Notes under the pieces: generated by a model
Seen by the model: the letters and a program-made list of their open reading frames with translations, nothing else
What the model was told of the DNA's origin: nothing
Database searches by the model: none
NCBI GenBank assembly: GCA_002389055.1
Contig: DGNT01000164.1
Span: forward strand, 1-32,415
Direction: 5' to 3'
Source of the DNA: Alcanivorax sp. UBA4485
GTDB taxonomy: Bacteria > Pseudomonadota > Gammaproteobacteria > Pseudomonadales > Alcanivoracaceae
Length of the DNA: 32,415 nt
Part shown: piece by piece, positions 10,755-19,169 of the stretch
Numbering within the stretch: the first letter of the stretch is position 1
Layout of the letters: the number at the start of each line of letters is the position of its first letter
Translations under genes and position numbers: made by a program

Positions 10755-11236
10755 GCGCGCAACCGTTCGATCAGCCCCGCCATGGCCGCCAGCATGCTGC
10801 GGTTACGCACTTCGTCGCGGTCGCCGGGGAACAGAAAGTGCTGGGCTTCGGTAACGCCCTCGCCGAGGCCCCAGCCGATCCACACCGTGCCCACCGGTTT
10901 CTCGTCCGTGCCGCCGTCCGGGCCGGCCACGCCGCTGACCGACACGCTGACGTCGCCGTTGGAATACGCCAAAGCCCCGCGTGCCATGGCCAGCACCACC
11001 TCTTCGCTGACCGCGCCATGGGCTTCCAGTAGAGCACGCGGTACGCCCAGCATCTCTTCCTTGGACAAATTGGAATAGGTCACGAAACCGCGCTCGAACC
11101 AACTCGAGGCCCCCGGCTCGTCGGTGAGCAGCCGGGCGATGCCGCCACCGGTGCAGGACTCCGCCGTGACCACGGAGAACCGCCGCTGTTGTAGAAGCTT
11201 GCCCAACTCCCGGGCCCGATCCGCCAGTCCTTGCAT
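10751..11236 (-). CDS. pncC: CinA C-terminal domain protein, nicotinamide-nucleotide amidase
   Basis: This 161-residue stand-alone CinA carboxyl domain hydrolyses NMN to nicotinate mononucleotide and ammonia in NAD salvage (PncC/YgaD family). Family motifs are TAESCTGGGIA, SNLSKEEMLGVP, GAVSEEV, and SGVAGPDGGTDEKPVGTVWIG. The ATG at 11236 has GAGAGG eight bases upstream; a GTG three codons earlier lies too close to that site. It is usually the gene just upstream of recA. Here it is about 4.5 kb away and convergent with the TonB receptor, sharing the bases TTAA at 10751-10754 as stop codons of both. Confidence 0.93.
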   Translation of the reverse strand: MQGLADRARELGKLLQQRRFSVVTAESCTGGGIARLLTDEPGASSWFERGFVTYSNLSKEEMLGVPRALLEAHGAVSEEVVLAMARGALAYSNGDVSVSVSGVAGPDGGTDEKPVGTVWIGWGLGEGVTEAQHFLFPGDRDEVRNRSMLAAMAGLIERLRA

Positions 11237-11381
11237 GCTGTTCACCTCTCAAATCCGATTTCCAGGGCCCCATGATGAACAACACCATGCTCGCTTCCCA
11301 GGGCCAAGGACATAAGCACGGCCCCGCCCCGGTCATGCTAACCTTACCCTCGCATTCAATCCCGCATAAGCACCCAACCCC

Positions 11382-11984
11382 ATGACCGCCACCTCCACCG
11401 CCACACGACGCTGGCTCGAACGGCTCAACGGCTCCCGGCACATGCTCTGGCTGCTGGCGCTCTTCTCCTTTCTGGAGACCATCATCGTGCCGGTGCCCAT
11501 CGAGCTGGTGCTGATTCCGCTGATGGCCCTCAACCGCCACCGCATCTGGCGCATCGCCACGGTCGTCACCGCCGGCTGCCTGGCCGCCTCGCTGCTCGGC
11601 TACGGCGTCGGCATGGTGCTTTACCAGTCCGTCGGCACCTGGTTCATCGACACCATGGGCATGCAGAGCGCCTACCAGGCCTACCAGGGCTTCTTCGACC
11701 AGTACGGCTTCATCGCCATCCTCACCCTGGGCATTCTGCCGATCCCGTTCCAGGTGGCGATGATCACCGCCGGCCTGTCCGGCTACCCCATCGCCCTGTT
11801 CGTGCTGGCCGCACTGATAGCGCGCGGCATCCGCTACTACGGCTTGGCGTGGTTGGTGAAGCGGTTCGGGCCGGAGGTGGAACGGATGTGGCGGCGGCAT
11901 GCGCTGGTGACCAGCCTGGTGGCCGGGCTGGTGGTTCTGGGTGTGGCGTTGGGCATGCGCTGGTTAGCCAAGATCGTAATGTGA
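11382..11984 (+). CDS. VTT-domain (YqaA/DedA-like) membrane protein
   Basis: This 200-residue inner-membrane protein has about four to five hydrophobic helices. The segment FLETIIVPVPIELVLIPLMAL, followed by the reentrant-type FIAILTLGILPIPFQVAMITAGLSG, is characteristic of the VTT/SNARE-associated superfamily (DedA, YqaA). Members of that superfamily act in lipid-carrier flipping and envelope homeostasis; the exact role here is unknown. The intergenic region to cinA is divergent (145 bp) and no clear promoter or strong ribosome binding site was found. It is convergent with the crotonase gene, 35 bp apart. Confidence 0.8.
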   Translation: MTATSTATRRWLERLNGSRHMLWLLALFSFLETIIVPVPIELVLIPLMALNRHRIWRIATVVTAGCLAASLLGYGVGMVLYQSVGTWFIDTMGMQSAYQAYQGFFDQYGFIAILTLGILPIPFQVAMITAGLSGYPIALFVLAALIARGIRYYGLAWLVKRFGPEVERMWRRHALVTSLVAGLVVLGVALGMRWLAKIVM

Positions 11985-12019
11985 ACGGCAGACAAAACGT
12001 CGACCAGTGATGGGCCTGC

Positions 12020-12934
12020 TTACCGCCCTTTTAACTCCGCCAGTCTTTGCTCCAGTTCAGCGATTTGCCGGCGAGCCTCAGCGCCTTCCGGAATGTTGCG
12101 GCCGCTGTCGCGCCATTCGATGGCCGCCTTGAACCCCTCGGCTTGGGCGTAACGACGGAACCAGAGGCCTTCCGGATTGTGCCGCGTGATGCCATCGAAC
12201 ACGGTGGCCAGCATTTGGGTCTGTTCCAGCCCCATGTTCAGCATGACCTGATTGACCACCAGTTTGTGCATCTGAAGATGACTGCTCGGCACAGCGGCGA
12301 TACGCTCGGCGATCTCCATGGTTTTCGCATCCAACTCGCCTTCCGCCACCACATAGTTGGCCAACCCCCACTCACCGGCCTGCGTGCCGGAAATCAGGTC
12401 GCCGGTGAACATCATCTGCTTGGCGCGGATCGGGCCGAGTCGGTAGGTCCACATCGCGGTGGTCGGGCAGCCCCAAACCCGGGTAGGCATGTAACCGATG
12501 CGTGCGTTCTCAGCCATGATCATCAAATCGCAGCAGAGCGCGATGTCACTGCCGCCGGCCGCCGCCGCACCATGAATCTTGGCGATGGTCGGTTTACGTG
12601 AACGCCAGAGGCTCATGAAGTCCTCGGTATTCCGCTTCATGTGCGCGTAGTCGACCATTGGGTCCCAGGGGTTCGACTCCTGCTGACACGGATGCTCTTG
12701 CTGCTGTTCGGCGTATTGCGCCAGATCGTAGCCGCCACAAAACCCCTTGCCCGCGCCTTCAACCACGATGACATGCACTTCGTCGTTGTCTTCCGCCCAT
12801 CTAACGGCCCGCCGGATATCATCGCCGGTTTCATCGATAATCGCGTTCAGCCTTTCCGGCCGGTTAAGCAGCAACCTGGCGATTCTTGGATTGTTCTCGT
12901 CCTGGGAAATCCGGACAGTTGTTAATTCCAGCAT
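12020..12934 (-). CDS. Crotonase / enoyl-CoA hydratase family protein with unusual active site
   Basis: This 304-residue crotonase-fold protein presumably acts on an acyl-CoA. The fold motifs are clear: LNRPERLNAI, the oxyanion-hole GFCGGYDL and HGAAAAGGSDIALCCDL. Rat enoyl-CoA hydratase uses Glu144 and Glu164. The first aligns with Asp130 here, and the stretch aligned with the second (residues 149-153, MPTRV) has no acidic residue. It may therefore be an isomerase, a hydrolase or a hydratase of unusual substrates. The ATG at 12934 is preceded by GGAGAG. It is divergent from a TetR gene, with the 9-2-9 palindrome between, and belongs with the acyl-CoA ligase downstream of that regulator. The C-terminal helix is strongly charged. 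Confidence 0.88.
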   Translation of the reverse strand: MLELTTVRISQDENNPRIARLLLNRPERLNAIIDETGDDIRRAVRWAEDNDEVHVIVVEGAGKGFCGGYDLAQYAEQQQEHPCQQESNPWDPMVDYAHMKRNTEDFMSLWRSRKPTIAKIHGAAAAGGSDIALCCDLMIMAENARIGYMPTRVWGCPTTAMWTYRLGPIRAKQMMFTGDLISGTQAGEWGLANYVVAEGELDAKTMEIAERIAAVPSSHLQMHKLVVNQVMLNMGLEQTQMLATVFDGITRHNPEGLWFRRYAQAEGFKAAIEWRDSGRNIPEGAEARRQIAELEQRLAELKGR

Positions 12935-12970
12935 GATTCTCTCCAATACGACGACTTAGCGTTCTCTTGA

Positions 12971-12990
12971 CAGTCAGTCAGGACTGACTG
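12971..12990. promoter_or_regulatory. Palindromic operator, likely for the adjacent TetR regulator
   Basis: CAGTCAGTC, two bases, GACTGACTG is a perfect inverted repeat with 9-bp arms, in the 91-bp gap between the divergent crotonase and tetR genes. It overlaps a TTGACA hexamer (12967-12972), a probable -35 for tetR; on the other strand a TTGCAG could be the crotonase -35. Position, symmetry and length are typical of a TetR autoregulatory operator. Binding itself is inferred. Confidence 0.78.
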
Positions 12991-13025
12991 CAAAGTATCA
13001 CCCTGGATTTCGGAGTGCAAATTCA

Positions 13026-13619
13026 ATGAATAACTCGACGCGCGACCGCGCTTCTCGTGCCCTGAGGGATCGCATCACCGATGCGGCGGTGGAGCTGTTG
13101 ATCAACGAAGGCGTGGCGAAGACCACCACGGTGGCGGTACAAAAACGCGCCGGTGTCAGTCGCGGCGCCCTGCTACACCACTTCCCCAGCCGGGCGCAGC
13201 TACTCGCCTCCACGATCGAAAGACTGGTGCGTCTGAACGAACAGCAGATCACCTCGTCGTTTTTGAACGGCGCCGACCCCGCCAAAGATCTGGAGCAGGC
13301 GCTTATCGCCCTGAGCGACACCATGGCGGAGCCGTCATATCTGGCCGAGATGGAGCTCTGGACCATATCGCGTAACGACGCAGAACTGCGCGACGCTCTC
13401 TATCAAGCAGAAAAAGCAGCCCGGTTTGACTTTGACCGAGTGGTGGGCGAGGTCCTCCAGTACTGGAAGACACACAAAAACTATCAGTTGATGGCCGACC
13501 TGAGCGTCGAGTTCCTTCGCGGCGTGGCCTTTTCGGATCTGTTGAGAAAACGGCCCGAATACCGCCTCCGCATGATTTCTTTATGGGTGGACGTGATCAA
13601 AAAATCGCTCGAAACCTAG
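13026..13619 (+). CDS. TetR-family transcriptional regulator
   Basis: This 197-residue repressor has an amino-terminal helix-turn-helix at about residues 28-62 (TTTVAVQKRAGVSRGALLHHF), the usual TetR pattern ending in HHFPSRAQLL. The helical carboxyl domain (about 75-195) would bind an inducer, probably the CoA thioester or acid handled by the flanking enzymes. It is divergent from the crotonase gene, shares the 9-2-9 palindrome with it, and lies 53 bp upstream of the acyl-CoA ligase on the same strand. It probably controls both. Confidence 0.93.
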   Translation: MNNSTRDRASRALRDRITDAAVELLINEGVAKTTTVAVQKRAGVSRGALLHHFPSRAQLLASTIERLVRLNEQQITSSFLNGADPAKDLEQALIALSDTMAEPSYLAEMELWTISRNDAELRDALYQAEKAARFDFDRVVGEVLQYWKTHKNYQLMADLSVEFLRGVAFSDLLRKRPEYRLRMISLWVDVIKKSLET

Positions 13620-13672
13620 CCCGCACCATTCTTAAAACAACGGGCCTTCACAACAACAAAGGGAGAGTATCG

Positions 13673-15454
13673 ATGAGCCAGGCAATACCCCACGATGACG
13701 CCCAAGCTGCTGGATTGCTTGAACAGGCCCCCAGCCCGCTGGCGCTACTACGCCGCACGGCCGCGCAATACCCGGACCACCCGGCCCTGGTTTACCTTCG
13801 CGATGCCAACGATCAGCAGCCCGTCACGCAAACCTACGGCGAACTGCTGACGGAAGTGGAAACGCTCTGCCGGGCGTTAAGAGCCCTGGGCGTGGCCCAA
13901 AAGGACGGCGTGCCGATTCTGCTGCCGCTCGTACCCCAGGCGGTATCCAGCCTGATCGCCGCGCTTACGGTTGGAGTCGCCTTCCCCGTGAACTTGCTGC
14001 TGTCTCCTGAAGCGATGGCGTCCCAATTCAAACTGGCCCGCGCCCGGCACGTTATAGTGATGGGCCCCCACCCGGCCCTGGACGTCCGTGAACGGGTCGA
14101 AGCCGCCATCAACCAATCCGGCGCGGACATCACACTTATTGAAGTGGCTCTCGGGGCGCCCACACCTGGGGCGTTCTCCTGGGCAGAATTGCTGGAAGCC
14201 GGCAACACCGACGCCAACGTCGAAGACACCCCCGATGCCACCGCCGCACTGGTCCACACCGGCGGCACCACCGGTGCCCCAAAACTGGCCGAACTGACAC
14301 AACGCAATCTGGCCGCTGGCGCGATCATGGCCGCCGCCGGTCTGGGCTGGCGGCAGACCGACCGCCTCCTCACCGGGCTGCCGCTTTTCCACGTCGGCGG
14401 TTCCGTGGACATGCTGCTTTCCGGCATCGCCGCTGGCGCGACGCTGATGTTTCCCACCGCCCTGGGCTTCCGCAACCCGGACGTCGTCAAGCGCTTCTGG
14501 CACCTGGTGGATGAGACCCGCGCCACCCTGGTCGGCGGCGTACCGACCATGCTGTCCGCGATGGTCACCAGCCCACGGGACGGCGCCACCCTGGACACTC
14601 TGCGCGGATTCGTGACCGGCGGCTCGCCGCTGCCCGCCGAACTGAAACGCAAGGTCGAAGAGATCAGCGGCAAACCTGTCTGCCAACTCTACGGCCAGAC
14701 CGAAACCGCCGGCATCACCACCGCCCAGCGAGCCGACGGCAGCTACCATCCGATTTGCGGCGGCCAGCCGATTCCGATGATGAAGGTCGCCATCAGCGGG
14801 CCCGGCCTTAGCTTCCAGCCCGGCGATAAAGGCGAGGTGTTCGTCTCCGGCCCCAATGTCTTCCAAGGCTACCGCACCACCCACGGACTCATGGGCAACC
14901 CGGACGGCGGCTGGATCAGCACCGGCGACTTGGGCGAAGTGACCAAAGACGGCGACCTCAAACTGGTCGGCCGCAGCAAGGAAATCATCATTCGCAGTGG
15001 CCACAACATCGACCCACTGGTGATTGAGGAAGTCGCCATGAAGCATCCCGCTGTCGCCCAGGCCGCCGCGGTCGCGATGCCGGATGCCTATGCCGGCGAA
15101 ATCCCGGTCCTCTATGTCGCGCTGGCGCCCGACGCGACCCTCACCACCGACGAAGTGATGGCCCATGTGGCCGACCGCATCGCCGAACCGCCGGCCCGCC
15201 CCAAGCACGCTTTTGTGCTAGAGGAGCTACCTCTCACGCCAGTTGGCAAAATCGCACGCTACCGGCTCAAACAGATGGCCACCGAGCATCAAGTACGCCG
15301 CCAACTGGCCGCGACCAGCACGCTGGAGGGTGTGATCTGTGAGGATAACGGTGCTCGGCGTGTGCGGCTTCAATGGAGTGACGGCGCGACCAGCGAACAA
15401 CGAGAGGAGGCGGTTAGGGCTTTAGGAGATTTGGGGCTTGAGCAGGCGCCTTGA
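13673..15454 (+). CDS. AMP-dependent acyl-CoA synthetase (ligase)
   Basis: This 593-residue adenylate-forming enzyme activates a carboxylic acid to its CoA thioester via an acyl-AMP. Motifs in order are the P-loop VHTGGTTGAPKLAE (about residues 194-207), YGQTETAG (about 340), STGDLG (about 415), GRSKEIIIRSGHNI (about 433) and the terminal-domain lysine in TPVGKIARYRL (about 523). The start is the ATG at 13673, behind GGGAGAG; the frame runs 30 codons upstream into tetR without similarity. The substrate is unknown. The neighbouring crotonase suggests a beta-oxidation-like branch for an unusual or aromatic/alicyclic acid. About 70 extra residues follow the catalytic lysine, somewhat longer than in many members. 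Confidence 0.9.
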   Translation: MSQAIPHDDAQAAGLLEQAPSPLALLRRTAAQYPDHPALVYLRDANDQQPVTQTYGELLTEVETLCRALRALGVAQKDGVPILLPLVPQAVSSLIAALTVGVAFPVNLLLSPEAMASQFKLARARHVIVMGPHPALDVRERVEAAINQSGADITLIEVALGAPTPGAFSWAELLEAGNTDANVEDTPDATAALVHTGGTTGAPKLAELTQRNLAAGAIMAAAGLGWRQTDRLLTGLPLFHVGGSVDMLLSGIAAGATLMFPTALGFRNPDVVKRFWHLVDETRATLVGGVPTMLSAMVTSPRDGATLDTLRGFVTGGSPLPAELKRKVEEISGKPVCQLYGQTETAGITTAQRADGSYHPICGGQPIPMMKVAISGPGLSFQPGDKGEVFVSGPNVFQGYRTTHGLMGNPDGGWISTGDLGEVTKDGDLKLVGRSKEIIIRSGHNIDPLVIEEVAMKHPAVAQAAAVAMPDAYAGEIPVLYVALAPDATLTTDEVMAHVADRIAEPPARPKHAFVLEELPLTPVGKIARYRLKQMATEHQVRRQLAATSTLEGVICEDNGARRVRLQWSDGATSEQREEAVRALGDLGLEQAP

Positions 15455-15537
15455 GGCCCGTGATGACCCGCCTGGCGCTTTGCCCTGCAAGAGACGTCGG
15501 CATCGCTCCAGGCCACGCAACGCGCCTCCCGTGACGG

Positions 15538-15664
15538 TTACTCGATGGCGTCGAGCATGCCCCAATGCGGGGAGAGACGGCGCTGCTTCGCCAGATTCTG
15601 GACATGGTCTTTAAGTTCGTCGTCGATGTTGATGGTGATACGTTAGCGATTTCCCGTTCCGCAT
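15538..15664 (-). pseudogene. Frameshifted remnant of a ribbon-helix-helix (CopG/ParD-like) antitoxin
   Basis: On the minus strand, 15642-15538 encodes RITINIDDELKDHVQNL followed by AKQRRLSPHWGMLDAIE, then a stop. This is the amino half of RHH antitoxins, which read like 'T-x-x-I-D-D-E-L-K-x-x-x-x-x-L-A-x-x-R-x-R-S-P-H-W-x-M-x-x-A-I-E'. There is no start in this frame and a TAA lies directly upstream. Removing one T would join it to an ATG at 15664 (MRNGKSLT then ITINIDDEL). After the stop the same frame continues PSREARCVAWSDADV, reminiscent of the lost carboxyl part of the family. No partner toxin is left. Family resemblance is from memory, not from a search. Confidence 0.55.
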
Positions 15665-15771
15665 GCCCACTCGCACCAATAGAGCCTTGCGCGAGGGTTT
15701 GCTATTCTGCCCCGCTTACGTCCCGTGGCCCGGGGCGCCATCACTCTCCGAAAACAGGCGACACCGCGCAT

Positions 15772-18324
15772 ATGGCAAAGCAAGACTTGTCCGGCCATAC
15801 CCCAATGATGCAGCAATATTTAGGCATTAAGGCCGAGCACCCGGATCAGCTGGTGTTCTACCGGATGGGGGATTTCTACGAGCTGTTCTTCGGCGATGCC
15901 CAGAAGGCGTCGCGGCTGCTGGATATCACCCTGACACAGCGCGGGCAGAGCAACGGCAAGCCGATTCCCATGGCCGGGATTCCCTACCACGCCGCCGAGG
16001 GCTATCTGGCGCGGCTGGTGAAGCTGGGCGAGTCGGTGGTGATCTGCGAGCAGATCGGCGACCCGGCGCTGGCCAAGGGGCCGGTGGAGCGCAAGGTAGT
16101 GCGCATCGTGACGCCGGGCACGGTGAGCGACGAGGCGTTGCTGGAGGAGCGCCGCGACACGCTGCTGTGCGCGCTCTATGAGGACGGGCCACGCATCGGC
16201 GCCGCCAGCCTGGACGTGGCCGCCGGGCGTTTCGTGGTGACGCAGGTGGACGGTCACGAGCAACTGCAGGCGCTGCTGGAGCGTTGGCAGCCGGCGGAGT
16301 TGTTGATCAGCGAAGACCACGGCCTGCCCGGGCCGCTCAGCCAGCGGCCCGGGTGCCGGAAGCGGCCGCCCTGGGATTTCGACGCGGAGGGCGCGCGCCG
16401 GCAGCTCTGCCAGCAGTTCCAGGTGCAGGATCTGTCCGGCTTCGGGCAGCCGACGCCGGCGTCGGTGGCGGCGGCCGGGGCGCTGTTGCAATACGCCCGG
16501 GAGACCCAGCGCAGCGACCTGCCCCACGTCACCGGGCTGACCCTGGAGGCGTTCGACGACGGCGTCGCCATGGACGCCGCCACGCGCCGCAATCTGGAGC
16601 TCACCGAAACGCTCACCGGCCAGGAAGAGCCGTCCCTGGCCTGGGTGCTGGACAGCACCGAGACGGCGATGGGTTCGCGGTTGCTCAAGCGCTGGGTGCA
16701 CCGGCCGCTGCGCGATCGCTCGGTGCTCGGCGAGCGCCAGGACCGCATCGCCGCTCTGCGCGACGGCTGGCGGTTCGAGACCGCCCGCCAGGTGCTGGAC
16801 CGGATCGGCGATATGGAACGGATTCTCGGCCGGGTGGCGCTGCGCTCCGCCCGGCCCCGCGATCTGACCCGGCTGCACGTCAGCCTGTCCGCGCTGCCGG
16901 AACTGCACGCCGCCCTGCCCGATGACGCGGTGTTCCAGGGGCTGCACGACCGGCTCAGTGATTTCCCGGACAAAGTGGCACTGCTGGCGCGGGCGGTGAT
17001 CGAGAACCCGCCCATGTTGATCCGCGACGGCGGCGTGATCGCGCCGGGCTACAGCGAAGAGCTCGACGAGCTGCGCTCGATCAGCGAGAACGCCGGCGCG
17101 GTGCTGGTGGACATCGAAACCCGCGAGCGCGAGCGCACCGGCTTCTCCACGTTGCGGGTCAAGTACAACCGGGTGCACGGCTACTATATTGAGCTGTCCC
17201 GCCGCGAGGCGGACCAGGCGCCGGTGGATTACCAGCGCCGCCAGACGCTCAAGAACGCCGAGCGCTTTATCACCCCGGAGCTGAAGGAATTCGAGGACAA
17301 GGCGCTGTCCGCGTCCAGCAAGGCGCTGAATCTGGAGAAGCGCCTTTACGAAGCGCTGATCGAGGAGCTGGCCGCCGATCTGGGCCCGCTGCAGGCGAGC
17401 GCCGCGGCGGTGGCCGAGCTGGACGTGCTGGCGTGTCTGGCGGAGCGAGCGGAAACCCTGAACTGGGTGCGCCCCAATCTGGTGGACGAGCCGGGCATCG
17501 AGATCGTCGACGGCCGCCACCCGGTGGTGGAACAGGTGATGGACGACGCCTTCGTGCCCAACAGCCTGCAGCTGGACGATCAGCGCCGCATGGTGATCAT
17601 CACCGGCCCGAACATGGGCGGTAAGTCCACCTACATGCGCCAGACCGCGCTGATCGCCCTGCTCGCCCACATCGGCAGCGCGGTGCCCGCCGCCAGCGCC
17701 CGCATCGGCAAGATCGATCGCATCTTTACCCGCATCGGCTCGTCCGACGATTTGGCCGGCGGCCGTTCCACCTTTATGGTGGAGATGTCGGAAACGGCCA
17801 ACATCCTCAACAACGCCACCCCGGAAAGCCTGGTGTTGATGGATGAGATCGGTCGCGGCACCAGCACCTTCGACGGCCTCAGCCTGGCGTGGGCGGCGGC
17901 GGAGCATCTGGCCCGCAATCTGCGCGCCTACACCCTGTTCGCCACCCATTACTTCGAGCTGACGCAGTTGCCGGAGCATCTGCCCGGCGTCTACAACGCC
18001 CATCTCACCGCCAGCGAGCACAACAACCGCATCGTTTTCCTGCACCGGGTTCAGGAAGGGCCGGCCAGCCGCAGCTACGGCCTGCAGGTGGCGCAGCTGG
18101 CGGGGGTGCCCGCCGGCGTGATCCGCCAGGCGGCGGACAAACTGGCGGAGCTGGAAAGCGGCGAGCGGCCGGTGCCGGCCCACACCGAGGCGCCCACCCA
18201 GGCGGACATGTTCGGCGCGGTGAGCGAGGTGGAAAAAGCGCTGCGGGATCTGGACCCGGACGATCTGACGCCGCGCCAGGCGCTGGACGCGCTCTACCGC
18301 CTGAAACGGTTAAGCGACGACTGA
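15772..18324 (+). CDS. mutS: DNA mismatch repair protein MutS
   Basis: This 850-residue mismatch-recognition ATPase starts mismatch repair. The mismatch-binding Phe-x-Glu is at residues 35-37 in FYRMGDFYELFF. Walker A TGPNMGGKST is at about 611-620 and the Walker B/signature region DEIGRGTSTFDG at about 689-700. An HTH/dimerisation end follows. Length matches E. coli MutS (853). I chose the ATG at 15772, giving MAKQDLSGHTPMMQQYL; the open frame runs 69 codons further upstream through the antitoxin remnant without homology. The ribosome binding site is weak. It is followed by fdxA, as in Pseudomonas. A small hairpin (TTGACC / GGTCAA, 18338-18354) lies after the stop without a T run. Confidence 0.98.
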   Translation: MAKQDLSGHTPMMQQYLGIKAEHPDQLVFYRMGDFYELFFGDAQKASRLLDITLTQRGQSNGKPIPMAGIPYHAAEGYLARLVKLGESVVICEQIGDPALAKGPVERKVVRIVTPGTVSDEALLEERRDTLLCALYEDGPRIGAASLDVAAGRFVVTQVDGHEQLQALLERWQPAELLISEDHGLPGPLSQRPGCRKRPPWDFDAEGARRQLCQQFQVQDLSGFGQPTPASVAAAGALLQYARETQRSDLPHVTGLTLEAFDDGVAMDAATRRNLELTETLTGQEEPSLAWVLDSTETAMGSRLLKRWVHRPLRDRSVLGERQDRIAALRDGWRFETARQVLDRIGDMERILGRVALRSARPRDLTRLHVSLSALPELHAALPDDAVFQGLHDRLSDFPDKVALLARAVIENPPMLIRDGGVIAPGYSEELDELRSISENAGAVLVDIETRERERTGFSTLRVKYNRVHGYYIELSRREADQAPVDYQRRQTLKNAERFITPELKEFEDKALSASSKALNLEKRLYEALIEELAADLGPLQASAAAVAELDVLACLAERAETLNWVRPNLVDEPGIEIVDGRHPVVEQVMDDAFVPNSLQLDDQRRMVIITGPNMGGKSTYMRQTALIALLAHIGSAVPAASARIGKIDRIFTRIGSSDDLAGGRSTFMVEMSETANILNNATPESLVLMDEIGRGTSTFDGLSLAWAAAEHLARNLRAYTLFATHYFELTQLPEHLPGVYNAHLTASEHNNRIVFLHRVQEGPASRSYGLQVAQLAGVPAGVIRQAADKLAELESGERPVPAHTEAPTQADMFGAVSEVEKALRDLDPDDLTPRQALDALYRLKRLSDD

Positions 18325-18529
18325 CCAGCGGCGGCCGTTGACCACTTCGGTCAATCGCGGTGGCCACGGCGCTTGCCAGCCCGGCACAGTCGGGTAGACT
18401 AGCGCGGCCCCGAGGGAGGGCCACGCGCCGAGCGGCTGGCGCCCCTGGCGATATACCCCAAGCGGGCCGGTGATCTGATAGAATTCAGAGCTGGCCCTGG
18501 AAAGAGAATACACCTGGCGAGGACAGGCT

Positions 18530-18859
18530 ATGACGTTCGTAGTAGGTGAAAACTGCATCAACTGCAAACACACGGACTGCGTGGAAGTATGTCCGGTGGA
18601 CTGTTTCTATGAAGGCCCCAACTTCCTGGTGATTCACCCGGACGAATGCATCGACTGCGCCCTGTGCGAGCCCGAATGCCCGGTGAACGCCATCTTCTCG
18701 GAAGACGAGTTGCCCGACGACCAGCAGGATTTCCTGGAAATCAACGCGGAGCTGGCGGAGAAATGGCCGAACATCACCGAGATGAAGGATTCGCCGGACG
18801 ATGCGGAAGAATGGGACGGCGTGCCCAACAAGAAGGAAAAGCTTGCCCGCGAGTGGTAA
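18530..18859 (+). CDS. fdxA: Seven-iron ferredoxin FdxA
   Basis: This 109-residue electron carrier has one [3Fe-4S] and one [4Fe-4S] cluster. Cysteines at 9, 17, 21, 25 (CINCKHTDCVEVCPVDC) and 40, 43, 46, 50 (CIDCALCEPEC) give the classic pattern of Azotobacter/Pseudomonas ferredoxin I, with an acidic carboxyl extension (DDAEEWDGVPNKKEKL). Length matches the family (about 107). It lies downstream of mutS, as in Pseudomonas, and is closed by a strong terminator at 18883-18909. Confidence 0.96.
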   Translation: MTFVVGENCINCKHTDCVEVCPVDCFYEGPNFLVIHPDECIDCALCEPECPVNAIFSEDELPDDQQDFLEINAELAEKWPNITEMKDSPDDAEEWDGVPNKKEKLAREW

Positions 18860-18875
18860 ACCGGCGGGTAGCCTG

Positions 18876-18998
18876 AAATAAGAAAGGGCGGCATCCTGCC
18901 GCCCTTTTTGCGTCGAGTGTTCCTTACCCGATTGCGCTCACCTAGAACCTCCGTGTCCACCGTCCCTAGCTTTCCGTGTGCTCTTATCCGTGAGCACG
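18876..18998 (-). ncRNA. rsmZ: Candidate CsrA-sequestering small RNA (RsmZ/CsrB class)
   Basis: A minus-strand transcript from about 18998 (7 bases after the -10 TATAGT, 19005-19010) to the terminator would be about 120 nt, the size of Pseudomonas RsmZ. It has seven GGA motifs (complements at 18987-18989, 18973-18975, 18963-18965, 18956-18958, 18950-18952, 18921-18923, 18894-18896). Three are in hairpin loops: GTGCTC-ACGGATAA-GAGCAC, CGGGT-AAGGAAC-ACTCG (one G-U pair), and the terminator loop AGGAT. Exposed GGA in loops is the CsrA/RsmA recognition signal. A perfect GacA box lies upstream (19170-19187), and the place next to fdxA is where Pseudomonas carries rsmZ. Exact ends are estimates. 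Confidence 0.8.
18883..18909. terminator. Bidirectional terminator shared by fdxA and the small RNA
   Basis: AAAGGGCGGC (18883-18892) pairs perfectly with GCCGCCCTTT (18898-18907) around a 5-nt loop. On the plus strand it ends in TTTTT (18905-18909), terminating fdxA. On the minus strand it reads into CTTTCTTATTT and carries AGGAT in its loop, so it can also end the candidate RsmZ-like RNA, adding one GGA site. Confidence 0.92.
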
Positions 18999-19004
18999 GG
19001 AAGC

Positions 19005-19033
19005 ACTATAGCAATCGCGAAGGCCGGCAAGGG
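19005..19033 (-). promoter_or_regulatory. Core promoter of the candidate RsmZ-like RNA
   Basis: On the minus strand, TATAGT (19005-19010) is a good -10, but the hexamer 17 bp upstream (CCCTTG, 19028-19033) is a poor -35, as expected for a promoter needing an activator. Just upstream is an A+T-rich linker (TTTTTATTGATCTTTAA, 19034-19050) lying between the promoter and the GacA box, a possible site for a DNA-bending protein. Confidence 0.6.
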
Positions 19034-19169
19034 TTAAAGATCAATAAAAACTGCGGTCAAGAAATGAGCCCTTTCAGCTCTTCCCCAGGAATATCAATGG
19101 CTTAGCGGAGCCGCCGATAAAAATTGAGGGCAACCGAGGACAGAAGATTGGTAGAAATGCTTACAGTCT

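Noticed and set aside
15565..15771. 69-codon amino extension of mutS
   Set aside because: The extension covers the antitoxin remnant and has no MutS similarity. The family start MAKQDLSGHTPMMQQY is at 15772.
15820..18183. 787-codon open frame on the minus strand opposite mutS, and similar ones opposite cls, recC, kamA and lysC
   Set aside because: All lie antisense to genes with clear catalytic motifs, and their composition is that of shadow frames.
18338..18354. Hairpin after mutS as a terminator
   Set aside because: TTGACC / GGTCAA is short and followed by no T run, so it is too weak to call.
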